Below are positions 16,848 to 24,773 of a DNA stretch of 64,000 bases, in pieces (position 1 is the stretch's first letter; the number at the start of each line of letters is the position of its first letter). This stretch comes from Bog-473 sp963742035 (lineage in GTDB: Bacteria; Actinomycetota; Acidimicrobiia; Acidimicrobiales; RAAP-2). The translations under genes and the position numbers were made by a program. The stretch covers positions 682,001 through 746,000 of the forward strand of contig CAVUKH010000001.1 of the NCBI GenBank assembly GCA_963742035.1. Reading direction: 5' to 3'. A model generated the notes under the pieces. It saw only the letters and a list, made by a program, of their open reading frames with translations. It was not told the DNA's origin and made no database searches.

Positions 16848-17924
16848 ATGACCCTCACCGAAGCGCCGCCCACGAGCGCGACGGAACGAGATGCCGAGGC
16901 CCTTTTCAAGGAGGCCAGACGGAGGCGCCGACGGCGCTGGGCCATCGGCACTGTTGCCGTCTTGGCTGCCGCCATCATCGTCGCTCTCGTGTTGCGACCG
17001 AGTTCCCGCGTTCCGCGGACTCAACGTGCCCCCCATGGCGGGCTCGCGAGGTGGACGCCTCCAAATGGTGGCTCTCATCCAGCTCCCGCCTTCTACGTCG
17101 CCGGAGACGGGCAAGGGGGCGTCGGCCTGTACTCAACGTCAACCGGCGTCCTTACACGGAGCCTCAGCTCACAGACTTCAGGCGGGCCCGACTCCGACGT
17201 CATGCTCTCCGCTGACCGGAAATGGGTTTTCTTCTCCCAGGCAACGGGCACATGCACCGCCAACATCCTTCGCGTCCCCACCTCGGGAACCGGGAGCCCA
17301 GATGTCGTCGTATCGGTTCCGCAGACTCTGGCCATCTCGCCGACGTCCAGCCCGACATCCAACGAGCTGGCCTGGCTCGGAGTCGCCTGCGGAGCGGCCG
17401 GCTCGTACGGGTCCCCGACGCTTTACGTGACCGACATGAGCACGGGCGAACGAGATGACCTGGGCACGGTGAGCGGCCAAAGCGGCGGCGACGCCATTGC
17501 TTGGAACCATGCGGGCACTCAGCTCGCGGTGGAAGACGGCAACACGGTCGAGCTTTTTCACGCGACCGGTGGAACACTGACCGAGTCTGGCGGCCTCGTC
17601 GTCGCCACCAATTGTCGACTGTCAAGCCCGTCCTTCTTGGCACAGCGATTCGAGGTGGGCGTGGTCCGCACCTGTTTCAGCGGGAATACAGCGGGCAGTC
17701 TCACGCAGGTTTTGGCCTTCAACACGAAGACAGGAAGGCCCGTCTCGGTGATCGCCACCGCTCCCACGGGGGCGGTTTTCCAAGGACTCTCTGTCGATGC
17801 ATCAGGGACGGACCTCTTGCTGGGCTTCGTCCCCCGCTCCGCCTCGAGCGCCGAACTCGTCCGGCTTGACGGCCGGCGGACCGTAGTGGTGAGCCGACAC
17901 GCGATTACGGACGCTGAGTGGTAA
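16848..17924 (+). CDS. Membrane-anchored propeller-like protein of unknown function
   Basis: A 358-residue protein: a cytoplasmic N-terminus rich in Arg (ARRRRRRRW), one membrane segment (AIGTVAVLAAAIIVALVL) and a long extracellular part. The extracellular part shows WD/TolB-type beta-strand repeats such as DVMLSADRKWVFFSQ, DAIAWNHAGTQLAVEDG and GLSVDASGTDLLLGF, suggesting a beta-propeller. Similar proteins in actinobacteria often sit next to GntR or anti-sigma genes as sensors, but no catalytic motif is present. The ATG follows a GGGAGAGGTGAG ribosome site. It is divergent from the GntR gene and probably shares its control region. Confidence 0.7.
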   Translation: MTLTEAPPTSATERDAEALFKEARRRRRRRWAIGTVAVLAAAIIVALVLRPSSRVPRTQRAPHGGLARWTPPNGGSHPAPAFYVAGDGQGGVGLYSTSTGVLTRSLSSQTSGGPDSDVMLSADRKWVFFSQATGTCTANILRVPTSGTGSPDVVVSVPQTLAISPTSSPTSNELAWLGVACGAAGSYGSPTLYVTDMSTGERDDLGTVSGQSGGDAIAWNHAGTQLAVEDGNTVELFHATGGTLTESGGLVVATNCRLSSPSFLAQRFEVGVVRTCFSGNTAGSLTQVLAFNTKTGRPVSVIATAPTGAVFQGLSVDASGTDLLLGFVPRSASSAELVRLDGRRTVVVSRHAITDAEW

Positions 17925-17967
17925 TCGAGGCAGGAAGGCCCGCACGCTTCTGATGTGTCTCGTCGGA

Positions 17968-18306
17968 TCAAACCGGCGTTAGCGGGGCGCGGCCAGTAAC
18001 CGCCACGATGCGGTCGAGAAGTGAGGCGTCGGGCAGAACTTCCACCGGAGGGCCCCATAGGTCCCGTAGTGGAGCGTTGGAAACGAACGCAGCCACGTGG
18101 TCAAAGGACGCCTGCGGCAGCTGCTCTGGAAGTTCGAACGGTTGGCCCGTTGCCTTTTTGGCTAGGTCCCAGCCGTGCACGACCAACTCCCTGAGATTGA
18201 TTTTGCCCCAGGTCATGTTGGGCAGGTCCGATCCTGGCAGGTTGCCGATGCCCTCCCAAGCCGCCGGATGGTCCCATGCCCTTCCCAGCGCCTGCACGTG
18301 CTCCAT
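17968..18306 (-). pseudogene. TIGR03086/maleylpyruvate-isomerase-like protein, N-terminally truncated
   Basis: About 112 residues matching only the C-terminal part of the mycothiol-dependent (DinB-like) TIGR03086 family: AAWEGIGNLPGS, NLRELVVHGWDLAKKATGQP, FVSNAPLRDLWGPPVEV. Full-length members have about 190-200 residues and a metal-binding N-terminal half, which is missing. The frame stays open for about 15 codons upstream of the first ATG and then runs into the transposase remnant. The gene therefore appears to have been cut by an insertion and is probably inactive. Confidence 0.7.
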
Positions 18307-18335
18307 GGTCGCGTCCGGCCGGTCTGGTTCGAGGT

Positions 18336-18490
18336 GTGAGTATCCAGAGCTGGGAAGCGGCTTTGCAGCGCGATCGCAAGGTCGCCGAGGGCAAGACCGA
18401 GCGAGATGCGCTGCGGTCAGTCAAGCGTCACGTCAGCAACGCCCTCTATCTATCGCCAGCTCGTTCTCGACTCCCGATACGGAAGTCCGG
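18336..18490 (+). pseudogene. Transposase C-terminal remnant (IS110-like)
   Basis: A short frame reading SIQSWEAALQRD, then AEGKTERDALRSVKRHVSNA, continuing one frame over as IYRQLVLD. This resembles the C-terminal tail found in IS110-type transposases. The frame is broken near 18450, where a duplicated CTAT shifts it. No terminal repeats or upstream catalytic domain are present. It abuts the truncated TIGR03086 gene and lies close to tRNA-Gly. Confidence 0.5.
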
Positions 18491-18609
18491 GAAGACACTC
18501 AGGGACGACGCCGTGCCTGCGTGACCGGATCTTCCGTCCGCGGGATGACGGTGAGGACTCACTGACCGGCTCGTCAACGACAACCACCGTGGATTGGACT
18601 TCAGTCGAG

Positions 18610-18680
18610 AGCGGGCGACGGGAATCGAACCCGCGTTCTCAGCTTGGGAAGCTGATGTTCTGCCTCTGAACTACGCCCGC
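18610..18680 (-). tRNA. tRNA-Gly (anticodon CCC)
   Basis: The minus strand folds as a standard 71-base cloverleaf with acceptor GCGGGCG/CGCCCGC, a D-loop AGAGGCA, an anticodon arm TCAGC-TTCCCAA-GCTGA with CCC at positions 34-36, and the T-arm GTTCGATTC. The CCA is not encoded. A degenerate copy of its 3' half lies 4.4 kb away in the same orientation. Confidence 0.95.
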
Positions 18681-18972
18681 GAGAACCTCGCAAATCTACA
18701 CGCTGGGCAAACGCACACCGCTGGCGCACGCCGACGCGGGAGGTGCTTCCGTCGGCCACGGCGAGCCCCCGACGTGGCCCCGAGCAGGGTTTCGGGGAGG
18801 GCCGGCCCGGGCATCGGGCAGAAGGTTCAGGCGACCAGTGAGAAATGCCTTGACCCCGGACTACGCCCGGGTGGGGTGGCCCCACTATCCTCTGGGCCGC
18901 ATCGAAACCCAGGTGGCGCTCGCACTCCGCCATCACTTCCTGTTTGACAACTGAGATAGGCGAGGAGCATTC

Positions 18973-21030
18973 GTGCCCGTCAGAATCATCATCGGACTCC
19001 TAGTCACGGTCATCGGCTTCGGCATCGCCGCCCGCCGCTTCCACTGGCTGTCCAAGCTCATCCGCTCGGGCAAGAAGGACCCGAACCGCTCGCGGGGACC
19101 GATCAGCCGCAAGGTGGAGGCCGAGACCGTCGAGGTGGCCGGCCAGCGCAAGCTCCTGCAATGGACCGTCCCCGGCCTGGCCCACTTCTTCACCATGTGG
19201 GGCTTCACCATCCTGCTGCTCACGATCATTGAGGCCTACGGTCTCCTCTTCGACAAGTACTTCCACATCCCTCTCATCGGGACCTGGGACTGGGTGGGCT
19301 TCATTGAGGACTTCTTCGCGGTGGCTGTGCTGGTGGCCCTCATCACCTTCGCCATCATCCGCCTGAAGAACGCCCCGAGCCGGCTCGACCGCAAGTCACG
19401 GTTCTACGGCTCCCATCTCGATGCCGCCTGGATCACCCTGCTCATGATCGCCGGCGTCATGATCACCCTGCTGCTCTACCGGGGCGCGCAGGTCAACACC
19501 GACCCGACGCAGTTCCCCTACGGCTGGGGCGCCTTCGCCTCACACGCCGTAGCCAAGCTCTTGGCGCCACTCGGGGCCGGGACCAACTCGGTGCTCGTGA
19601 CGGTCTTCTTGCTGCTCAACATCGCCATCATTTCGGGCTTCATCGTTTTCGTCTCCTACTCCAAGCACCTGCACATCTTCATGGCGCCCATCAACGTGGC
19701 CTTCTCGCGGCGCCCCCGGGCCCTCGGTGCCCTCTACAGCACCCCCGACATGGACATGGAGAACGTCGACGAGGACACCGTGTTCGGCGTCGGCGAGATC
19801 GGCCACTTCACCTGGAAGCAGATGCTCGACTTTGCCACCTGCACCGAGTGCGGGCGTTGCCAGTCGGCCTGCCCGGCCTGGACGACGGACAAGCCGCTCT
19901 CACCGAAGCTGCTCATCATGGGCCTGCGCGACAACATGTTCGCATCGGCCACCCCGCTGCTCAGCGGCGAAGGAGAGCAGACCGCCTTGGTGCCCAACGT
20001 CATCGACCCTGACGTGCTGTGGTCCTGCACCACCTGCGGCGCCTGCGTGAACGAGTGCCCGGTCGACATTGAGCACATCGACACCATCGTGGATATGCGC
20101 CGTTACCAGGTGCTCATGGAGTCCGAGTTCCCGAGCGAGGCCGGCCTGATGCTGCGCAACGTCGAGAACCAGGGCGACCCCTGGGGCCTGGGGCAGAACA
20201 AGCGGGCCGAGTGGACGCAGAGCCTGGACTTCGAGATCCCCGTCATCACGGGCACGATTCCGGACGACATCGAATACCTCTACTGGGTCGGCTGCGCCGG
20301 CGCCCTCGACGAACGAGCCCGCAAGGGCGTGCAGGCCACGGCGCGCATGCTGCACCGGGCCGGCGTCACCTTCGGCATCCTCGGCCCGAAGGAGTCCTGC
20401 ACCGGTGATCCGGTCCGCCGTCTGGGCAACGAGTACCTGTACCAGGAGCAGACGAAACTGAACATCGCCACGCTCGACGAGGCGGGGGCCAAGAAGATCA
20501 TCGCCAGCTGCCCGCACTGCTTCAACACCATCAAGAACGAGTACCCCGCACTCGGGGGCAACTACGAGGTCATCCACCATGCCGAGCTGCTGGAGCACCT
20601 CGTGCGGTCGGGCAAGCTCACGCCGGGCTCGGGCTACTCGGGCAAGGTCACCTACCACGACCCCTGCTACCTCGGACGGCACAATCGGATCATTGAGGAG
20701 CCACGCTCGGTGCTCAGCGCCATTCCCGGCGTGGAGCAGATCGAGATGCGGCGCTGCAAGGAGCGCGGCTTCTGCTGCGGCGCCGGCGGCGCCCGCATGT
20801 GGCTCGAGGAGAACATCGGCAAGCGGGTGAACATGGAGCGCATGGACGAGGCGCTCGGGACGGGGGCCGACGTCGTGTCGACCGCCTGTCCCTACTGCAT
20901 GATCATGCTCGATGACGCCGTGCGGGCCAACGCCAAGGAGGACGACGTGCGCGTGCTCGACCTCTCCCAGCTGGTGGAGGAGTCGCTCGGTCAGCCCGCG
21001 ACCGCCGGCCAGCCGGCCGCCACCAGTTGA
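18973..21030 (+). CDS. Membrane-bound Fe-S oxidoreductase (EtfD/HdrD-like, CCG domains)
   Basis: A 685-residue protein. The N-terminal 240 residues contain about five membrane helices like the haem b subunit of nitrate reductase (NarI-like). Then comes a ferredoxin region with two 4Fe-4S motifs, CTECGRCQSACP and CTTCGACVNECP, and two cysteine-rich CCG domains (SCPHCFNT; CKERGFCCGAGGARMW; TACPYCMIM). This is the architecture of the mycobacterial Rv0338c group, described as EtfD, which passes electrons from EtfBA-linked fatty-acid oxidation to menaquinone. No etf genes are nearby. The start is GTG after GAGGAG. The following gene begins at TTG overlapping its stop. Confidence 0.9.
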   Translation: MPVRIIIGLLVTVIGFGIAARRFHWLSKLIRSGKKDPNRSRGPISRKVEAETVEVAGQRKLLQWTVPGLAHFFTMWGFTILLLTIIEAYGLLFDKYFHIPLIGTWDWVGFIEDFFAVAVLVALITFAIIRLKNAPSRLDRKSRFYGSHLDAAWITLLMIAGVMITLLLYRGAQVNTDPTQFPYGWGAFASHAVAKLLAPLGAGTNSVLVTVFLLLNIAIISGFIVFVSYSKHLHIFMAPINVAFSRRPRALGALYSTPDMDMENVDEDTVFGVGEIGHFTWKQMLDFATCTECGRCQSACPAWTTDKPLSPKLLIMGLRDNMFASATPLLSGEGEQTALVPNVIDPDVLWSCTTCGACVNECPVDIEHIDTIVDMRRYQVLMESEFPSEAGLMLRNVENQGDPWGLGQNKRAEWTQSLDFEIPVITGTIPDDIEYLYWVGCAGALDERARKGVQATARMLHRAGVTFGILGPKESCTGDPVRRLGNEYLYQEQTKLNIATLDEAGAKKIIASCPHCFNTIKNEYPALGGNYEVIHHAELLEHLVRSGKLTPGSGYSGKVTYHDPCYLGRHNRIIEEPRSVLSAIPGVEQIEMRRCKERGFCCGAGGARMWLEENIGKRVNMERMDEALGTGADVVSTACPYCMIMLDDAVRANAKEDDVRVLDLSQLVEESLGQPATAGQPAATS

Positions 21031-21689
21031 CGCGGCCCCTGGTCGGAGGAAAAGCGGGGCGCGGCGGCAGGGCGGCCTGGCGGCGACACGCCACCGCGTG
21101 GGTCCCAGCGGCGCTCGGTGCACTCGTCGTGAACGTCCTCGGCTTCGTGGCGCCCGCCGGTGCGGCCTCTTCGTCCTCGCTGGCACAGTTTCTGCTCAAG
21201 TCCAACGAGATACCCGGGTACACGGTGGGTGGCCATCCCAGCACCATGACCACGGCGGCGGGCCTGCTCGAAGGCGACTCGCTCAGCAGGAAGCAGCGGA
21301 AGAGCGCCGTCAGCACGCTGCAGAAGGCCGGGTTCGTCAAGGCGGTCGAGGAGTCGACCAAGGGCTCGAACACCAACGAGGGCCTCTCCCTCGTGCTGCA
21401 GTTCAGCAGCCCGGTCGGCGCCCAGACCGGCGCTGCGCTGTTCCTCCAGATGGCCAGAACGGGCCAGGGCGGCACGAAACCGTTCACGGTGGCCGGTGTC
21501 CCGACCGCCAAGGGCGTCACCGTGACCGGCAGCGCCGGCGGGTCGGCGAACGCCTACTGGACGGCGGGGGACTGTGCCTTCGGCTCGGGCATCTACGACG
21601 CCACCGCCACCTCGGCCAAGGCCGCCGCCTCGCCCCTGCAGACGGGCATCAAGTCGCAAGCCAAGCGCGTCGGCACGACCTGCCCCTGA
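21027..21689 (+). CDS. Putative secreted protein of unknown function
   Basis: A 220-residue protein whose TTG start overlaps the stop of the oxidoreductase gene. A basic N-terminus (about 20 residues) is followed by a hydrophobic stretch (VPAALGALVVNVLGFVAPAGA), which together look like a signal peptide. The mature part is Ser/Thr/Gly-rich with a repeated alternation of short beta strands and one pair of potential disulfide cysteines (DCAFG and TTCP). No family is recognised. The tight coupling suggests co-expression with the membrane oxidoreductase, but a functional link is only inferred. Confidence 0.65.
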   Translation: MTRPLVGGKAGRGGRAAWRRHATAWVPAALGALVVNVLGFVAPAGAASSSSLAQFLLKSNEIPGYTVGGHPSTMTTAAGLLEGDSLSRKQRKSAVSTLQKAGFVKAVEESTKGSNTNEGLSLVLQFSSPVGAQTGAALFLQMARTGQGGTKPFTVAGVPTAKGVTVTGSAGGSANAYWTAGDCAFGSGIYDATATSAKAAASPLQTGIKSQAKRVGTTCP

Positions 21690-21699
21690 CCGGACGCGT

Positions 21700-21717
21700 G
21701 CGCGGTGATTGCCGCGC
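21700..21717. terminator. Hairpin between convergent genes
   Basis: A perfect 6-bp GC stem (GCGCGG/CCGCGC) with a 6-base loop lies between the 3' ends of the secreted-protein gene and the PPOX gene. It could serve as a bidirectional terminator; there is no U-tract. Confidence 0.45.
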
Positions 21718-21722
21718 CGGTG

Positions 21723-22145
21723 TCAGCCGCCGATCATCCCGTAGGCCCGCTCGGGCCGCAGCGTCAATGCGATCCGCTTGTCGGCAATCATGGCCGCCCT
21801 GTACTCGTCCCAGTCCGGGTGCGCACCCGAACCGGCCTCGTAGTAGCGGATGAGCGCCTCCACCGTGGCGTCGTCCGGCTCGGCGGCCACCGGCGACAGC
21901 TCGGCCACCGCTTCGATGACGACGTACTGGTAGAAGTTGTCGCCCAGCACGTAGAGCGAGGCCCGCGGGTCGCGGCGCAGGTTGGCGGTCTTGGCCCGGT
22001 CGTCCGTGATGGAGATCAGGAACGTGTCGCCCTCGTCGGGCACGAACATGATGTTGGACAGCTGCGGCCGCCCGTTGGCGCGGATGGTGGCCAGAACCCC
22101 TTGCTTGCGGTCCCGGGCGAATGCGAGTGCCTCGGTCAGATCCAT
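21723..22145 (-). CDS. PPOX-class F420-dependent oxidoreductase
   Basis: A 140-residue split-barrel flavin/deazaflavin protein of the pyridoxamine-phosphate-oxidase superfamily, similar in layout to the F420-binding Rv1155 group: GVLATIRANGRPQLSNIMF, ISITDDRAKTANLRRDPRAS, LYVLGDNFYQYVVIEAVAEL. Such enzymes bind F420 and reduce or protect against electrophiles; others degrade haem. It has the usual length with no extra domains. It lies downstream of aquaporin on the same strand, separated by a 15-base tandem array. The substrate is not known. Confidence 0.85.
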   Translation of the reverse strand: MDLTEALAFARDRKQGVLATIRANGRPQLSNIMFVPDEGDTFLISITDDRAKTANLRRDPRASLYVLGDNFYQYVVIEAVAELSPVAAEPDDATVEALIRYYEAGSGAHPDWDEYRAAMIADKRIALTLRPERAYGMIGG

Positions 22146-22170
22146 GCACCGACCGTAGCGGGCCGTGTCG

Positions 22171-22230
22171 AGACGGGCGACGCCGAGACGGGCGACGCCG
22201 AGACGGGCGACGCCGAGACGGGCTACGCCG
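22171..22230. repeat. Four tandem 15-base repeats (AGACGGGCGACGCCG)
   Basis: Three identical copies and a fourth with one base changed (GGCTAC instead of GGCGAC). The changed base creates, on the minus strand, the TAG stop codon of the aquaporin gene. The array fills the gap between aquaporin and the PPOX gene. Confidence 0.9.
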
Positions 22231-22984
22231 AGGCGGACGCCGGCTTGAGAGGCTCCTGCACGATCTCGTCCTTCGAGCGGTCGGCCAGCACGAGATGGAT
22301 CACCGCCGCCACGATCGCCCCGACCAGCGGGGCGATGATGAAGAGCCAGACCTGGCTGAGGGCCGTGCCGCCGACGACCAGCGCCGGCCCGAGGCTTCGG
22401 GCCGGGTTCACCGACGTGCCCGTGAGCGGGATGCCGATGAGGTGCACGATCACCAGGCCGAAGCCGATGGCCACGCCGGCCGCGCCCTGAATGGCGGCCT
22501 TGTGCGTCGCGAACAGCACCACCATGACGAAGATGGTCGTCAGGACGACCTCAATGAGGAAGGCACCGCCCTGGCTCACGAGCAGGTGCGACTCCTTGCC
22601 GTACCCGTCGGTGCCGAGCCCCTGGACGGACTTCTTGTAGAGCGGCGAGGTCGTGAACATCCAATAGAGGAGGTACGCCCCGACGATGCCGCCGGCGAAC
22701 TGGGCCACAAGGTAGGCGGCCCCTTCGGCGAGCTTCATGCGGCCCGACGCGATGAAGCCGAGCGTGACGGCCGGGTTCACGTGGCAGCCCGAGATCGGCC
22801 CGATGGCGTAGACGAGGGCGACGAGCACGAGCCCGAAGGCGAGGGCCGTGGCGGCGACTCCAGCGGCGTAGCTCAGCCCGAAGAGCTTGAAGCCGAACGT
22901 CTCCGTGGCGACGCCGACGGCGACGACCACGAGCACCAAGGTACCCAGGAATTCCGCACCAAGCTTTCTGGGATCGAGATTCAT
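22223..22984 (-). CDS. Aquaporin (MIP family channel)
   Basis: A 253-residue channel with six membrane helices and both half-helix signature motifs, HVNPAVTLGF and SVNPARSLGP. The start is the ATG after AGGAGGTCACAGCC, 13 codons inside the longest open frame. A long extracellular loop (around LYKKSVQGLGTDGYGKESHL) lies between helices 3 and 4. Selectivity-filter residues suggest an AqpZ-like water channel more than a glycerol facilitator, since the second motif lacks the Asp typical of GlpF (NPARSLGP), but this is an inference. The stop codon falls within a 15-base tandem array. Confidence 0.92.
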   Translation of the reverse strand: MNLDPRKLGAEFLGTLVLVVVAVGVATETFGFKLFGLSYAAGVAATALAFGLVLVALVYAIGPISGCHVNPAVTLGFIASGRMKLAEGAAYLVAQFAGGIVGAYLLYWMFTTSPLYKKSVQGLGTDGYGKESHLLVSQGGAFLIEVVLTTIFVMVVLFATHKAAIQGAAGVAIGFGLVIVHLIGIPLTGTSVNPARSLGPALVVGGTALSQVWLFIIAPLVGAIVAAVIHLVLADRSKDEIVQEPLKPASASA

Positions 22985-23127
22985 GGCTGTGACCTCCTGT
23001 GTCCAGGCGAGGGGAATGGACACAGGCAGTTTCGCAGCGCCGCTGGGCGGATTCGCGGATACCCGGGGACAAACTGCCAGCTCAAAGGGCTGGCAACGCC
23101 CGGGCGCCGTCGGCCCCGGGCCGCGTC

Positions 23128-23550
23128 CTAAATGGCGGCCATTGCCTTCTCGTCAGCTTCGCGCAGGCGGGTCGCCATGGCGGCCAGCATCTTGCGTGAC
23201 AACGCGGGCACGGCATCGAGCACGCCGTTGAACTGGCGCTGGCCGAGCACGAGCAGGGTCATCTCCGTCTCCGACGTCACCGTCGCCGAGCGGGGTCGCC
23301 GGTCCAACAGCGCCATCTCGCCGAAGTACTGGCCCGGCCCGAGCGTCGCCACTTTGCGGTTGTTGCGTCGCACGGCCGCCTGTCCCTTCACGATGAGGAA
23401 GAACTCGCGTCCGATGGTGCCCTGCTCGCACAGCATCCTTCCGGGTGGCACCGTCACCTCTTCGAGGGCGCGCTTGATGGTGCGCAGGTCCTTGGCCGAC
23501 GAGGTGGAGAAGAGCCAAATTTTGGACAGGTCGAACTTGTCGGCGCTCAT
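23128..23550 (-). CDS. Cyclic nucleotide-binding domain protein
   Basis: A 140-residue protein that is almost entirely one CRP-type cNMP-binding domain: a short N-terminal helix (KFDLSKIWLFSTSSAKDL), then VPPGRMLCEQGTIGREFFLI, GQYFGEMALLDRRPRSATV (the phosphate-binding cassette with the conserved Gly-Glu and Arg) and a C-terminal helix. There is no DNA-binding or channel domain, so it probably acts by binding a partner. The ATG after GGCGC is chosen because the upstream in-frame extension is not protein-like. The P-II gene lies 58 bases upstream on the same strand. Confidence 0.85.
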   Translation of the reverse strand: MSADKFDLSKIWLFSTSSAKDLRTIKRALEEVTVPPGRMLCEQGTIGREFFLIVKGQAAVRRNNRKVATLGPGQYFGEMALLDRRPRSATVTSETEMTLLVLGQRQFNGVLDAVPALSRKMLAAMATRLREADEKAMAAI

Positions 23551-23608
23551 GGCGCAAACAGTACCCCTGCCCCCTTCTACGTGCTCGGTCCCGCGTCCGT
23601 GCGACGGC

Positions 23609-23947
23609 CTAGACGGCGTCGGCCCCGCGCTCGCCCGTTCGGACTCGCACGACCGTCTCCGCCGGGACGACCCAGACCTTGCCGTCGCCGATCTTGCCGG
23701 TGGCCGCCGAAGAGACGATGGCGTCGACCACGGCCTCGGCCCGGTCGTCCTCCACGAGGACCTCGAGCCGGAGTTTGGGCACGAAATCGACCGTGTACTC
23801 GGCCCCCCGGTAGTTCTCGGTGTGCCCACGCTGACGCCCGAAGCCCTGCGCCTCGGTGATGGTCATGCCCGCCACGCCCATGTTCTTCAGGACGTTCTTG
23901 ACGTCGTCGATCTTGAACGGTTTCACCACCGCTACCACGAGCTTCAT
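23609..23947 (-). CDS. P-II family nitrogen regulatory protein (stand-alone paralogue)
   Basis: A 112-residue P-II signal protein with the T-loop GRQRGHTENYRGAEY (Tyr51 is the potential modification site), the B-loop ATGKIGDGKVWV and the C-loop VVRVRTGERG. It senses 2-oxoglutarate and ATP/ADP and controls nitrogen enzymes or transporters. A second P-II gene sits downstream of amt at 27.2 kb. The two share length and all loops but differ over several surface positions. Its neighbour downstream is the cNMP-binding protein. No GlnR box was found upstream of this copy. Confidence 0.93.
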   Translation of the reverse strand: MKLVVAVVKPFKIDDVKNVLKNMGVAGMTITEAQGFGRQRGHTENYRGAEYTVDFVPKLRLEVLVEDDRAEAVVDAIVSSAATGKIGDGKVWVVPAETVVRVRTGERGADAV

Positions 23948-24126
23948 CTGGAGTACCTCACGTTCGGCCGGGCGCCTTCGCCCACACAGAGCACGTTAGT
24001 GACCAGGGTGGGCGGGCCGCCCGGGCGTCCCGCGCGCCCTCCCGGCGGGCTGGCGCGCCGCCGCCGGACCCCATTTGCCGCCCCACGTACCGGCCCCTGC
24101 GCCCCGGCGCCGCAGAGAGCAATGCC

Positions 24127-24148
24127 CGGGGAGGGGTAGCCTTCCCCG
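24127..24148 (+). promoter_or_regulatory. Hairpin covering the ribosome-binding region
   Basis: Bases just before the ATG at 24149 form a 9-bp stem (CGGGGAGGG with CCTTCCCCG-type pairing, one G-U) and a GUAG loop. The purine-rich strand is the only Shine-Dalgarno-like sequence, so it would be masked when the hairpin forms. Confidence 0.4.
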
Positions 24149-24748
24149 ATGCCCTCGAGTCCAGTCGCCGGCGAACCGGGAGGGGACGACGCTCCCCGGA
24201 TGACGTTCTTTCAGCGCCTGAAGTACTCCATGGTGCGCCCCGACGACGACCCGAAAGAGGTGGTCGAGCAGGAGATCCGGCCCGTCGACGAGATTGAGGC
24301 GGACATCGCCCGGTCCAACGACAAGGAGCGGGCGATCGGGCTCGTGGCGGCCCCGGTCGCGGCCCTGATCGGCCTGATCATCAGCTCCGCCTCTGTCAAT
24401 TACGCCAAGACCCACGGCTTGAGCACGTCCGTCTACGACAAGCTCACCTACGTCCTCCTCGGCCTGGCAATCCTGATCCTGATCACCTCGTGGCTGCGCA
24501 AGCGCCTGTTCCAGGGCATCACCCTCTCGCTCTACGGCCTGGCCATCTTCCAGCTGCACTACACGTACTTCGGGTTCGCGGCCCCGTTCCTGCTGGCCGG
24601 CGCCTGGTATCTCGTACGCGCCTACCGCCTGAATGTCGAGCTCAAGCGCGCCGAGGCCGCTGGTCCCGGCGCGACCCGGCCCAAGGGAACGCCGAGCGCC
24701 GCCGCACCGCGCCCCCGCCGCAACAAGCGCTACACCCCGCCTTCCTGA
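24149..24748 (+). CDS. Membrane protein of unknown function
   Basis: A 199-residue protein with a charged cytoplasmic N-terminus, four hydrophobic segments (LVAAPVAALIGLIISSASV, LTYVLLGLAILILITSWL, GITLSLYGLAIFQLHYT, FGFAAPFLLAGAWYLV) and a basic, proline/alanine-rich C-terminus (GATRPKGTPSAAAPRPRRNK). The segment TFFQRLKYSMVRPDDDP, then KEVVEQEIRPVDEIEADI, is reminiscent of a conserved actinobacterial membrane protein family, but no function is known to me. It is divergent from the P-II gene and convergent with the next gene. Confidence 0.7.
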   Translation: MPSSPVAGEPGGDDAPRMTFFQRLKYSMVRPDDDPKEVVEQEIRPVDEIEADIARSNDKERAIGLVAAPVAALIGLIISSASVNYAKTHGLSTSVYDKLTYVLLGLAILILITSWLRKRLFQGITLSLYGLAIFQLHYTYFGFAAPFLLAGAWYLVRAYRLNVELKRAEAAGPGATRPKGTPSAAAPRPRRNKRYTPPS

Positions 24749-24773
24749 ACAGGTTTCGCCACCTGTCGCTCCG

